Shown: one piece after another, positions 51,901 to 62,598 of the stretch | Position numbering within the stretch: the stretch's first letter is position 1 | Layout: every line of letters starts with the position of its first letter | NCBI RefSeq assembly: GCF_028389875.1 | Contig: NC_084669.1 | Span: forward strand, 35,502,731-35,566,730 | Origin: Rhea pennata | Taxonomy: Eukaryota > Chordata > Aves > Rheiformes > Rheidae | DNA: 64,000 nucleotides | Direction of reading: 5' to 3' | Notes under the pieces: generated by a model | Databases searched by the model: none | The model's input: only the letters and a program-made list of their open reading frames with translations | Told to the model about the DNA's origin: nothing | Made by a program: the position numbers and the translations under genes

Positions 51901-54900
51901 TGCTGCTGAAAATGAGATCAGATTCTAGAACATGGATATTCCTCTCTTTAATAGCTTTTCATAAGTGCTAAAGCTAACATGTAAAACAAGACTACATTAT
52001 AAGGAAGAGGCATGAGGGAGGTATATAAAAAGACATGAGTAAGTGCCATGACTCAGCTCCCAAGTTACACAATTGCCTACATGAATTACACATCCAAATG
52101 CCCATTTGCATATTCAGACACCCAATTTGTGACTGTAGTCACACAGCCGTGCATAAACCCTCAGTCTTCTCTCCTAACAATGCGACTATCATCAATTATC
52201 ACCACTTGCAACTCCTGAAAACAACAGAAGAATAAATTATACTATGTATAAAATCAAGAAATTTGCCCTTTGAGATCTCAGGAATCCCACATAATTTCTA
52301 TGTCTGGAATCTAAAAATGGCCTTTTCAATCAACCTGGTTGTACATGTTACTGTACTTCTGCACTGGGACTGCTAAAATTGTCCTTTACTTACCCAGAGC
52401 TGTTAGAGCTATTCCTTTATCCTGAGCATTAACTGTTTGAGTTTGTGATACCAAGTGTCCTGTCTTTCATCTCCAGTACTAGGTGTGGTGTCTGCACCTA
52501 CATGTCTGAACAGAACAGCAAATGTAATACGAACTTTTGTGGAGCACAGGCCATCAAAATAAGGCTATATCTAATTACTAGTGGGGAAAATAACTGACTT
52601 GGGCAAGTCATTATGGGCAAAATTTAAACTAACTGTAGCTGTTCTTTCTGTTTGAAGGGGTTTGTATCAAAGGATCAGATCCTTGGACTGTAGTGGAATT
52701 ACAGCTCAATTGGAAGAAAAAAGTTTAAAAAATCATTATTTTTAAAGGAAATGTATTTTGAATGGAAATGCAAACTAATTCTTTCAAAATAAATATGTAT
52801 ATACTTAAACTATTGATACGATTAAGTGACCATAAAGGAATAAAAAGCAGGTTTTGCAAAGGAAAATGTTAGCAAGGAACCATACAGTCTAGTCTACTAG
52901 GAAGTAATAGATAGTAAAATAATAATAATAGCTATATATATATGTATATATATATGAAAAATGATAGTTATATATGTGTATATATAAATATATATATGAA
53001 TAGTGATAGTGAAATCCATTAAATCCATCAGTTTGTAGACAATCTTTTTAAGAACAGTGAATTTGCCATTTAAAACTTATTTCACCGTACTCCCTCAGAC
53101 ATTCTGAAAAAAGATGTTTGGAGACTGGGTAGATACTCAGGAGAAATACATACATTTCTTATATACGTACTTGCTCTGTTCTTACACTCTTCCCTACATG
53201 TCTTCTTTTGGCCACTGTCAGAGACAGGATGCTGGGCGAATTAGACCTGTAATCTGAGCCAGAACACCTAGTAACACCTAGTAAGTTCTTATTTATCTTG
53301 TTATGTGTACTAATCCACCTGGCATCCAAGGACATGTGCGTATATTGACTACTGTCTCCTAAATTTCCAAAGGTGCTGCACATTGCCTGGATTTGGTTAA
53401 TATCCAGAGAGGTGTTTATGCTGTATTGTGAAATGCCTTAAACAAAGTTCTTTGAGGCTTGAGAGGTAGCATGAAAGGCTGCTGAATGCTATCCTGAAGT
53501 GAAGTGCTATCCTCACCAGACTGCTCACTGACAGAAAATACCTCAGAGTATCTCAGTTTGTCTACCAGAGTGGTAGAAAACCTATCAAATGAGCTCACAT
53601 TCACTTCAAGCAAACAGCTGTAGCAATTTAAGATGCAGCTACAGCCTCTTGACTGCGCAGCCTCTTCTTTTGGAGGTTACTAACACTTAGCAAAAGTGAT
53701 ATAGAGGTTCAGTTATCCTAGCTCCATACCTCTAGTGTTTTAGTGCAAACTCATTTTCATCAGAGCCGAATTGAGACACCTGGGCCTTGGAATGCACCTG
53801 AATCTGCCACCCGTGCTTTAGAGTGAGTAATCTCCAGCAAAGAAATCAACATCAGGCTGGTAACATTTTCAATACAGATGCCAGATCTCCTAGAGCTTGT
53901 CTATCACAATTTTAATGTTCAAATGGAAGAGAACCACCTAACTTTGATTGAAGTTGTCCGTACAAAGCAGTGCCAATTTCTCATTGGTAAAACTGCAAGA
54001 GGGATGTGAGCGTATTTTATAGAAGCAAATCTGTACATTAACTGTGAAAAGTCAGGGAAGAGAGCTGGGGCACTTTCTTATTTTTTTTAACAAGATAATA
54101 TTTATGACATGACTGCCAATTGCAACTGAAAGTGTTATTTCCATGAAGGTTGTTTTCTAAGACCAAATTTCAATCCTTCTTATAACAGAGGCTGCCAACT
54201 TCAAAAGAGGATAAGGGAACACAAAACAGGACTTTAAGTTCCAGCTCTTTAGCTACAAAGTACTGTTTTTCAAAAAGGTAATTTTGTGACAAGCAGTGTG
54301 ATTCACTCTACCGTGCAGGAACTCCCCTGCAGAAGACTGACCTATACAGTTTCCAGGCTGTATACTCAAGTCAGTTCACTGTACAGCTAGAGATTACACT
54401 AACATGCAACTCCAAGTAGACTGGGGAATACCCTGTCTACTTTAAGGAAGCCACACTGGACAGCTAGGATTGATGGTGCACAAATAGTACGCAGTTTACT
54501 TTTTAGCTATGTAATCAGCATTTAGGTTCCAGCTTCGTACTCCCTCATACCTCAAAGGCCCTTTGAGGCTCACTTTTCAGTTCTTCATTATGCTTCTACT
54601 AGAGTCTGGTTCTCCATGGTACAGACTGCTTTATATTTTTTTTTTTTTTTTGCCAAGATATTCCCTTGGGGATTTCTTCATGGCCAAATTATATCACAAA
54701 TTGCTCTACAAAAGTTGTACCTCCTGTTTTATTGTGAGAAAGACTTCTGGCATTGTCACAGCATCAGTAAGATTGGAAGAGACCTCTGGAGATCACCTAG
54801 TCCAACCTCCCAAAGTTTTCTTGGTGCTGGTTCCACTGGGGCTTGAACCCAGAACCTTCAGCGGGTAAAGCAGATGTGATAACCACTACATTGTCCTTCT

Positions 54901-57900
54901 AGTTGTCAAGTTGTTTGCCTAGATAAACAACTTCTTTTTGCCTTACAGGTGGTATTGTGAAGGGAAAGAACTTGAAAACTCACCAGACATTCAAATTATC
55001 CAGGCAGGAGATCAGCACTCCTTGGTTATTGTTGAAGCCTTTGAGGAGGATACAGGACGTTACTCGTGCTTTGCTTCAAACATCTATGGAACAGACTCCA
55101 CTTCTGCAGAGATTTACATAGAAGGTAATGTTAGCAATTGTTGCAGAATGAAATTCGTAACACAAAATTATGATACAATTAGATACTTGGTACAGTAACT
55201 GTATATTAGATTTGTTGCACAGAATACATACCAGGAAGTTAACAGTTTCATTCCTCGTTAACACATTTATTATTTCGCTAGAAAACATTCTTCAAACAAG
55301 TATTATGACTTCCCGTTCCACGTACTTTTATTGTGTTGTTTCCAGAGATTGTATATATCTCATTATAAGATGAAAGTCTAAAAATACAGAGATTCTGATG
55401 CCACCCTGTATTTTTTATCTGTGGTTACTTAAGGGAAATAAAAGAAGCCTTATCTGTGTATCTTATTTTTATTAATCTCTTTTCCCTTCAGCCATTAGTA
55501 GAAATTGAATATAGGGTGGTTTTTGCCTTTTTCAATGAGAAAAATGTAAAAGTAGCCTGATCCTAACCTGCTATTGGGACCTTGTAACCAAAATATAATA
55601 GTACATATTCGCAATTTGATCTTTTACTTGCACAATAGATGTTCCAAACAAAACAGAGTATGTATCAGCAAATTTAAGAGTCTTTTCTTTCCTCTTAAGT
55701 TATTCAATATATCCTACCTGGCTTAAAGATACTTGTTATATGCCTTTCTGTATTTTTTTTTTTTTGTAGGATTTTATATTGCATCCATCATTATGCTATT
55801 AGAATTGCAAATTTAAAATACATATATAGAATTTTTTTTTCTCCTGTATTTCTTTAGTTGCCAGGCAGAGAAATATCATACTGTGAGTACCATCACTGAC
55901 AACAGTGGGACCATTCATAAATTAAACTATCATCTACCCTACTTAATGCAAGGGTACTTTTCCTTTGCTGTTATTCTTCTTCCACATTTCTAATCTGACA
56001 GTGAAAGGACAAATCCTTTTTTTAGCATTTGCACTGCCCCTGATATTAATGGCATACTTGGCAGGGATTTACTAGTTCTCAAGACTGGGGCCAAGGCCTG
56101 CTTTTACCTAATGCAGTGGAGGCTGGATGGAAGCCATGGCTGGAGGAGATGCTCATTGGCAGGGACCACGGAGAAAATGCACATTTCAGATGCAGTGAAG
56201 GTTGAATCAGAAGTGTAAAATGCCTCAGTAAGACAGCTGTCAGTAAACTCAGCTAATGTCTTCTTCTCCAGACCGTGCTACAAGGCACTAGCATAGGAAT
56301 AATAGATATGATTCCAGATCTCTCTCTCCTCCACATTTTTTTTTTTTGTTTGTTTGTTTGTTTTACTCATAGAATCTGGTATCTGAGAAAAAAGCTCTTA
56401 CTTAAACCAGAGCAGCAATCAAAGACTAAATCATACTAATGTCATTTTAAAGAGAAACTGAGGAGCACCCAGGTGGGCATTCACTCTTGGATGATGTTTT
56501 CCTCACTTCAGCTGCATACTGTCTAAATCTGCTAATGCAGATAATGTCCATAGCAGTTCTGCATCTTACACAGCATGCAATTTTGGCTAATTTCCACTGC
56601 AACATGGTTCTTTCTTTTGGCATAGCTTTATAATATATATGCTTAGAATGTTCTAGAGGGAGTCTTAATAAAAGTTTGCATGATTCTTAGACAAATTTCT
56701 CCAAATTCACTCTGCTAATTGATTTTTTTCTGTTTCTTTCTTTCTTTCTTCTTCTTTTTTTTTTTTTTTTTTGGTAGGAGTCTCCTCCTCTGACTCTGAA
56801 GGCGAAACCATCAAAGACGAAATGAATCGGTAAGTTTGATATATATTAAATCTTCTGTATTTCTCATAGATAAAAAAAACCCACAAGTAAGAGCAGAAAT
56901 TTCAGTTTATATTCACATTTTGCAGCTTCCAACATGTTAAGCTTTGGGTTTGTTGTTGTTGTTTGTGTGCTCAAACAAACCTTAAAATATTATTTCAAAC
57001 TTTATATTAAATGTAGACAAGAGAAGAAATATGCTAAATAAAAGATTAAGCTACTAAAATTAATTTACTAAAATAGACGCTGTTTGACTACACCTGACTT
57101 AAATACTGAAATAAGTGTCTGTCTTGAAAATACAGTGCAGTAAAATTTCTCACATGAAAATATGATATGTCATGCAGATTTCAGCAGAAGATTACTATCC
57201 ATGAACTACTTAGATTTAACATAAAGAAATTAATATATGTGAACTGGAGTTAACTGAATTGATGAGCGTACAGGAGAGAAAAACTGCCAGATGCATTTAA
57301 CCTAAAACCTTGGAATTTTTTTATTTTTCCTAAGTGAAATCTATTCCCTGTGCATTTAGTACTTGATCCAATGTTGTTAGAATGAACAGATGTCCTTCTA
57401 TCAATGGGGAAGATATTCATACTGATTGAAAACCAAAATAATCGATGTTTTATTTTGAACTCCTTTGTACATACGAATTCAATCCCAAAAGCAATGAGTG
57501 CTTCATAAAGAGAAACTTTTGATCAGATAGACTTATATGCCTGGATTTTTTCATTATTTATTAAGGCAGGTTATATTCACTACATATTTCATTTTCTTCC
57601 AAAATACAAGAGAAAATACTACAGTGTGTTTGACTGACTTCAACACAGCATAAGGCAAACCCAGTCTTACGTGATTTTTCTACCTCAAAGTCATAAAATA
57701 CTCCAGATGAGATTGGTTCATTGACTGCAAAATTTAGCAAATAATATAAAACATCAGAGCAACAATGGTTCACAGGTTTTCAGATCAATTGCTAAGTTTT
57801 TGATAGTTCTAGCTCAGACTTTTCCAAAAGTCTCAAGTACAACATTGTTTTTCCCATTAGATGCTGATGTAGTGTTTGTTGACCATGATCCTGATCATTT

Positions 57901-60900
57901 GATGGCATCTCTAGGTTGCTTACCTCATTAAATTTTGAAGAAATGTGTTGCATTCTTTATTTCTTAGGAAAAAAGGAAAGCTGCTCTGACATTGTAGCTG
58001 GGTGTCCTCAAGTCAGAATTACAAAATACAGAATTACAAAAGATAAGATTTGAGTATAATAGGGCATCTTTTTATTTTTGTTTAGCCTCCAGCTGTCATC
58101 ACAACAACCTGAACACCTGTAATGGAAGGGAATTAATCTGAGAACAGCTGCTAAAAATATTCACAATTTCAAATGAGAAATCAGTGATCTCAGCAACTGT
58201 ATGTTCACTCTGAGTAAGGCTTCCTGTGATTTGAAGGCTGGCTTTCCTGAGGGGCGTGTGGTACATGCCAAAGCAGCCAATACAACACTTAACAAAACCA
58301 AGTAAAAAGACTTCATTGTTTACATTATTTCACTTTGCAGTAAAAACAAACAGGGCCACCTATCTACTTCCATATAGAAACAACCTAACAAAATTGAACA
58401 GGTGATGACCTGTACACTACCAAAATTGCATCAGATGTTCACCAGAAAACTTATCTCTCTACTTTTTTCAGCAGAAGATTATCGATTCTCTGTCCAAGTA
58501 GACCACAATATTTCCATTACCTTGTAGGCTCATAGCTTCATACATTTCAGGGAGCGGTATGCAAAACTGAGAAACTGGCACTGCCCTCTCATGCTGCTCT
58601 GAGCTGATGAGAGCAGTTTTCAAGCCATAGTTGAGCTAATCCAGGTCATTTTATTATATTTGCTGTAACTGAAGCACGTATGAGTGATAAGCAGCCTGAT
58701 TCTTACAAAATGCAATTTACCTGGGCATACACTCTGTTTAGATCAACCGGAACCCAATCTCAGAAGTGAGAGTGGGATTGCTATGTAGCTGGGAAGGACT
58801 TTTTGTAGCTTCCAGCTACAAAAAAATACTATGCAAGAATACTACTAAGAATACAAGCAACAGAACGTTCTTTTTGGTTCATCTTTCACAGAACCGCAAA
58901 GACAGCCGACATCTCTTTGAATGCAGCATCTCCTACTGCTAAAGCTGCAACCAAGCACCAAGAAACTTCCAAGGCACCATCTGCTATGGTTCAACCTGTG
59001 TCTGTACCAGTTCAGCCTGCATCAACACCAGTTAATCAGGTATGGGAAACAATATGGTATATTTCCAAGGAAAAATGAAGGCTCTTAGAAAGGTATTTCT
59101 TCTACAGCTTATGATTCAGAACCCCCAGATTTCCTGCTTTTTACTTTGCTGTGTTGAACTTCATCTTTGAACAGCATACGCATGCAGTTGTAGCGCACAC
59201 AGATGTTATGCCTGCCAGCTAACCTTTAGCACCTGGCAGAGGGAAGGGAACCTTTCCTTCCCAGGTTGCAGGCATCTCTGCGGCGGTGAGCAAAAGGAGC
59301 AGCTGCTGGCAGCCCAGGCAGCGGCAGGCACCGCACGCACTCCGGCAGGGCAGACTCTGCATGCCGTGAAGGGCACTTGGATGCGTAAGTAAGCTCGCTT
59401 GCATCTTCATATTGCAGACTGACTCATTCACTTTCAATAGAGACAGCCAATAATTTTTTTCCCTCTCGCTCTCTACAAAACTCACTTCAGATCATTTTTT
59501 TAATGTGAGATTTATTTTAGGCTAAATCATTTCACTACTATGTTTACTTTATATGTAGTTATGCTTGTTTAGCATATAACATTTCAATATCCATATTGAA
59601 GAGTTTCTAATTAATTTAGCATGTATTTCTAGTCCTTTCTGTTGCAAACTATCAGGATACACCTAACTGTGGATTCTTTCCTAATAGGAACTATTAGTCA
59701 TATTTAATTCAAAGTTATGAACAAATAGAACTGAAACGCTAACAAGAAACTTCCTTTGAACTGTGTTTAACATGTCTACAACCTAGAATTAGGTGGCAAC
59801 CAATAAATGGACACAGAATAGCTGAAGCAATGGAAGTTTACCTTTTACTATGATGACAATAGAATTAAGCCTTTCTAATACATATTGACATAGGTTGCCT
59901 AACTCCAGACTGATAGTTTCCTCAAAAATTACCACTTTCAGTCTTGTTGGCTTATAAGATACTACCTATAAAATTTGTATATGTTCTCCAAAGATACTGC
60001 ATGACTAATTCTGCTGATTTGGGGCAGCTTCTATTCCCATCAAAAAGAAAAACTACATTAATCAAGTTGTATATGGAAATTTTGCTAAGAGGAAAGTAAT
60101 TTCATTTTGATTTCATTAAGGGGGATCAGTAGGGAGATATTGCACCTCTGTAAATCTGTTCGGTTTTGGCAAAGGAAGAGATTTACAGTAGCAGTCACAC
60201 ACATGACTTAATTTTCCCTTATTAACATCCATGAATATGTTGTAAGTCAGATGCTTAAAAGGAGTCTACACCAAGCAGCCTACACAGATTTGCCTTCCTG
60301 AAGTATTAATGATGGGTATTATAATACACTGCAATAAGGTCTTCTTTGACATGAATAACACGATAAGGCAATGTTTTAAAATAGCATTTATGGTACTCAG
60401 GCAGCAATACAACCAGAAAGATCACTATGCATATCCTACAAAAGAGCAACTTTTATTCACCCCATTAAATAATCTGTTTTGCACCTTTTCCCACCAAAAT
60501 CTGTTTTGTGCCATTCCAAGAGCATAAAACGCACTTCAAATAAGGTCAGGGGACCTTACAAGGATTTGACTTGCAATTTGGCATAAAGTCAGGTGTCCGC
60601 TTCCTTCTGGAACACAGTTCTCTTAAGGAAAAACGAACACTTTCTGTATTTCTAGTATACAGCACTGGAATGATTTTTCAGTCTAAGGCTCTATAATAGG
60701 AATGCTATCCTAAGCGCAATACATTTTTTAATATTCAGTCTCAGATTTTATTTAACCTAGAATAAAATTTTTACTTTATGAAAGGGAAGCCCTCTCCACT
60801 TAATATCCAAGAGGATTGGTAGTTGTGCTTTTTAATTTTCAAAAGATTTAATTAGCATGCAAGGACACTCCATGCTTCTCCTGTATATGGAATATCCTCC

Positions 60901-62598
60901 GTATACCTGTACTTCTTCATGTGATGTTTTGCAATCTACAGGCTCAAAGCCCCACTAACTATTTGCAAGGACTGGATGGAAGACCTATAATAGCTGCTCC
61001 TGTATTTACAAAGGTAATTTGTTTTACGATATATTTGAAAACTAAAAATTAAGTTTTATTTTTAAAATTAAAATTTTATAGCTATCAAAGGAAAAATGGA
61101 ATTATTTGTACATTTTAAGGCATTCAAAAATTTAAGTGGCATTATGAAAACTTATGAAAATCAGTATTACTTCTGGACCAATAAAACTGACTGTTTCTAT
61201 TCATTTTCTTTATTAGATGTTACAGGATATTTCAGCTTCTGAAGGTCAACTTGTCGTCTTTGAATGTCGGGTGAAAGGAGCTCCTTCTCCAAAGGTTGAA
61301 TGGTACAGAGAAGGAACACTGATAGCAGATTCTCCAGATTTTAGGATATTACAGAAAAGTATGTTTCCTGTGTGGAACTGTTGGATCTAATATAATACTG
61401 GCATGCAATAAAATTCCTAACATAGCAACACTTAGAATTTCTTATTGCCATAGGAATAACTACCTAAGCCATATTCTATGACAATAAAAACCGGGTCCCA
61501 AAAGCCAAAACTGTGGGTGAATTGAACAGAATATTCACAGGTAGTATGTGTCTCCGATTCCCTGAATTATTGTATCATCTGGCCATCTACATTCATCTGT
61601 CTACTCTTTCAATGTCTTTTTCTGAGTCAGTCTTATTTCAGCTGTGTTTGGTTTTCTTTTTATAACCATTTATGTACACTTCCACCACCTGTAAAGTGCC
61701 TCGTCTTTCAGTTAAGGTTAAGTGCACTTATACTAAAGCTTATGGATTGTTGATTTCCTATTTATCAGCAAAAGTGATTTCATACATGCATTTCCTCATG
61801 TATTCATGTGTCATGTGTATATCTATCATGATAGATATTGTAAATATATGCTCCTATTATTATTTTCAAATGTAGCCCAAATGTCTGCAGTTTCCTCAAA
61901 ATTCTCTGGAATGCTATAACTGCTAAAACCTGACAGAAGTCACACTAACACAAATCTGAATGAAACAATGTTTTATCATAATTTGATTTCACTATGTAAT
62001 ATTCTCAGAAACTGTCTTCAGGACACACTAAAATAGTACTAAGAATGCAAAAAACTACTACTGGCAGAATTTACCTCCTGTTCATAAATGCTGTGGTAAA
62101 TATACTACAGTGCACTACAGCATTACAGTGAATAAGAACTACTTTTTCAAAAGAAAAATTCTAAATAAAACATAAGCATGACGATATAATGGTTTGTCAT
62201 TAAATATAACTAGATATTTCCACCAAATCCTTCTCTAATGATCTGATTCTAACACTTTGTGTACGTGTAGAAACAGGCAAAAGATTCAACTTCACAAACA
62301 CTGGCTCATTAAAACAGTTTCAAGTTTATGTATAATATTTTACCAATTTTTTACTGAACTGAAATAAAGAAAAATGTTCAGTAGACTTGACATGCTGTTG
62401 AGTACAAGGCTTGCCTGTCTCTGCCATCCCTTGAACAGAAAATCGCATCAAAAGGAATATTGTATCATTTTATCATAGAGAAAAATCAAGCTTTTAGTTA
62501 GTCTTCAAGAAAAAAATTAATTGTATTGGCAAAAGCAAATATATTCAATCTACTAATTCTGCTCTTCCCTTTAGAACCACGATCTATGGCTGAACCAG
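45044..62598 (+). CDS. MYPN: MYPN (myopalladin), 5' part of the coding region (joined exons, partial)
   Basis: Myopalladin is a Z-line and I-band protein of striated muscle with five Ig domains (about 1,320 residues in human). Its N-terminal region binds CARP/ANKRD1, its middle binds nebulin/nebulette SH3 domains, and its C-terminal Ig region binds alpha-actinin. Joining 45044-45990, 54949-55124, 56778-56829, 58892-59039, 60942-61013, 61217-61358 and 62575-62598 gives 1,561 coding bases (520 codons plus one base) with no internal stop and consistent phase at each junction. Seen: the N-terminal MQDDSLESSTSISQLLRESY, an acidic DDLPDLSAFLSQEELDQSVN motif, Ig domain 1 (about residues 283-374), a linker, and the first half of Ig domain 2 (from about residue 460). 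The exons for the rest of Ig2, the Pro-rich linker and Ig3-5 lie to the right. MYPN stands head-to-head with HERC4, as in other vertebrates. Confidence 0.96.
48844..48884 (+). repeat. GTGTATGG-type microsatellite
   Basis: Imperfect repeats of GTGTGTATGG grade into GTGGGGGTGTGT. Confidence 0.85.
49173..49607 (-). other. Two exon-like open frames on the antisense strand of MYPN intron 1 (unproven)
   Basis: One segment (49353-49173) follows a strong acceptor-like sequence, CTCTCCTTTCCTTGCATAG, and reads SIDFDLAINLRRLLPQSKVV onward to a stop, like a terminal exon. A second (from 49607 downward) follows TTATTTCTGTGATTAG and reads KSSEGTEDMDIVKHELAHKC onward. No consensus donor joins them, no family is recognised and no start region is seen. 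They may be remains of a nested antisense gene or chance open frames. Confidence 0.2.
52917..52998. repeat. AAT and AT/GT microsatellite block
   Basis: AAT units, then TATATATGTATATATATATG, followed by a second similar block. The two halves share ATGAA..TGATAGT, suggesting an internal duplication. Confidence 0.8.
53185..53263 (+). mobile_element. Old CR1-type 3' tail remnant
   Basis: The stretch with TCTTTTGGCCACTGTCAGAG, ACAGGATGCTGGGCGAATTA and GACC..TCTGAGCCAG resembles the conserved 3' end shared by ancient reptile and bird CR1 lineages and the turtle SINEs that use it. It is diverged and has no intact body. This explains the minus-strand open frame here. Recognition is from memory. Confidence 0.55.
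54550..54568. repeat. Perfect 9-base-arm hairpin
   Basis: CCTCAAAGG and CCTTTGAGG are separated by a single C, a perfect inverted repeat within MYPN intron 1. No known function. Confidence 0.85.
54761..54900 (-). mobile_element. tRNA-Val-headed SINE with CR1 tail
   Basis: On the minus strand the head (54900-54828) closely resembles tRNA-Val with a TAC anticodon. Visible parts are the A-box region ATGTAGTGGTTATCAC, the anticodon arm CTGCTTTACCCGCTG, the B box GGTTCAAGCCC and the 3' end CCAGTGGAACCA. It is followed by a CR1-type tail (54827-54761: GAGGTTGGACTAGGTGATC, CCAGAGGTCTCTTCC). The 5' acceptor-stem side is degraded (AGAAGGACA) and the ATTCTATG tail is diverged. It is therefore a SINE and not a tRNA gene, and its head differs from that of the tRNA-Ile element at 31.5 kb. 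Confidence 0.85.
54949..55124 (+). CDS. MYPN: MYPN second coding exon (rest of Ig domain 1)
   Basis: The acceptor is CTTTTTGCCTTACAG and the donor is GAAG/GTAATG. The 176 bases encode WYCEGKELENSPDIQIIQAG and EEDTGRYSCFASNIYGTDST, with the Ig signature D-x-G-x-Y-x-C. The cysteine partner is in the previous exon (LDC). A tRNA-derived SINE ends only 48 bases before this exon. Confidence 0.97.
56336..56364 (+). repeat. Poly-T and GTTT microsatellite
   Basis: A T run is followed by about four GTTT units. Confidence 0.85.
56722..56772 (+). repeat. CTTT/CTT/T simple repeat forming the MYPN exon 3 polypyrimidine tract
   Basis: Fifty bases of nearly pure pyrimidine (CTTT units, CTT units, then about 18 T) end six bases before the exon. 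Its length could vary between individuals and affect use of the small exon. Confidence 0.9.
56778..56829 (+). CDS. MYPN: MYPN third coding exon (52 bases)
   Basis: It encodes VSSSDSEGETIKDEMN plus split codons at each side. The acceptor is GGTAG after an unusually long pyrimidine tract of simple repeats (56722-56772). The donor is CG/GTAAGT. The acidic, Ser-rich linker follows Ig1, as in other myopalladins. Confidence 0.94.
56830..58891 (+). other. MYPN: MYPN intron 3
   Basis: A 2.06-kb AT-rich intron. A short GTT repeat lies near 56948-56962. Nothing else is recognised. Confidence 0.85.
58892..59039 (+). CDS. MYPN: MYPN fourth coding exon
   Basis: The acceptor is CATCTTTCACAG and the donor is CAG/GTATGG. 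The 148 bases encode a low-complexity Ala/Thr/Pro linker ending VQPVSVPVQPASTPVNQ. This segment is poorly conserved in the family, so the assignment rests on phase, splice sites and linker composition. It ends on a codon boundary. Confidence 0.88.
59040..60941 (+). other. MYPN: MYPN intron 4
   Basis: A 1.9-kb intron, AT-rich except for a small G+C-rich island at about 59220-59390 that has splice-site-like edges (see findings). Confidence 0.85.
60942..61013 (+). CDS. MYPN: MYPN fifth coding exon (72 bases)
   Basis: Exactly 24 codons, AQSPTNYLQGLDGRPIIAAP then VFTK, between TTTTGCAATCTACAG and GTAATT. The sequence is strongly conserved in myopalladin and starts Ig domain 2. Both ends are in phase 0, so skipping it would keep the frame. 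Confidence 0.95.
61014..61216 (+). other. MYPN: MYPN intron 5
   Basis: A short 203-base AT-rich intron in phase 0. No feature is seen in it. Confidence 0.9.
61217..61358 (+). CDS. MYPN: MYPN sixth coding exon (first half of Ig domain 2)
   Basis: The acceptor is TCTTTATTAG and the donor is GAAAA/GTATGT. It encodes MLQDISASEGQLVVFECRVK and GAPSPKVEWYREGTLIADSP, with the first Ig cysteine (FEC) and the core tryptophan (EWYREG). The exon ends one base into a Lys codon. Confidence 0.96.
61359..62574 (+). other. MYPN: MYPN intron 6
   Basis: A 1.2-kb AT-rich intron before the microexon. No feature is seen in it. Confidence 0.85.
62575..62598 (+). CDS. MYPN: MYPN seventh coding exon, 24-base microexon
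   Basis: The acceptor is GCTCTTCCCTTTAG and the donor is CCAG/GTGAGT. The 24 bases complete a Lys codon, encode PRSMAEP, and begin the next codon. Myopalladin and palladin both carry a KPRS.AEP segment here inside Ig domain 2, which supports the call. The next exon, expected to start near EEICTL, is not in the window. Confidence 0.93.

Larger units (their letters stand above)
45991..54948 (+). other. MYPN: MYPN intron 1 (coding-exon numbering)
   Basis: A 9-kb intron. It contains a GT-rich microsatellite (48844-48884), AT repeats (52917-52998), an old CR1-type tail (about 53185-53263), a T run at 54638-54650, a tRNA-Val/CR1 SINE ending just before exon 2, and minus-strand open frames at about 49.17-49.61 and 53.42-53.61 kb discussed under findings. 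Confidence 0.85.
55125..56777 (+). other. MYPN: MYPN intron 2
   Basis: A 1.65-kb intron with T runs near 55751-55767 and a GTTT repeat at 56336-56364. It ends in a long CTTT/T polypyrimidine block directly before exon 3. Confidence 0.85.

Noticed and set aside
52590..52620. MIR core-like CTTGGGCAAGTCA
   Set aside because: The match is only about 15 bases and the flanks do not fit.
54828..54900. Functional tRNA-Val gene
   Set aside because: The 5' half of the acceptor stem does not pair and the unit runs directly into a CR1 tail, so it is a SINE head.
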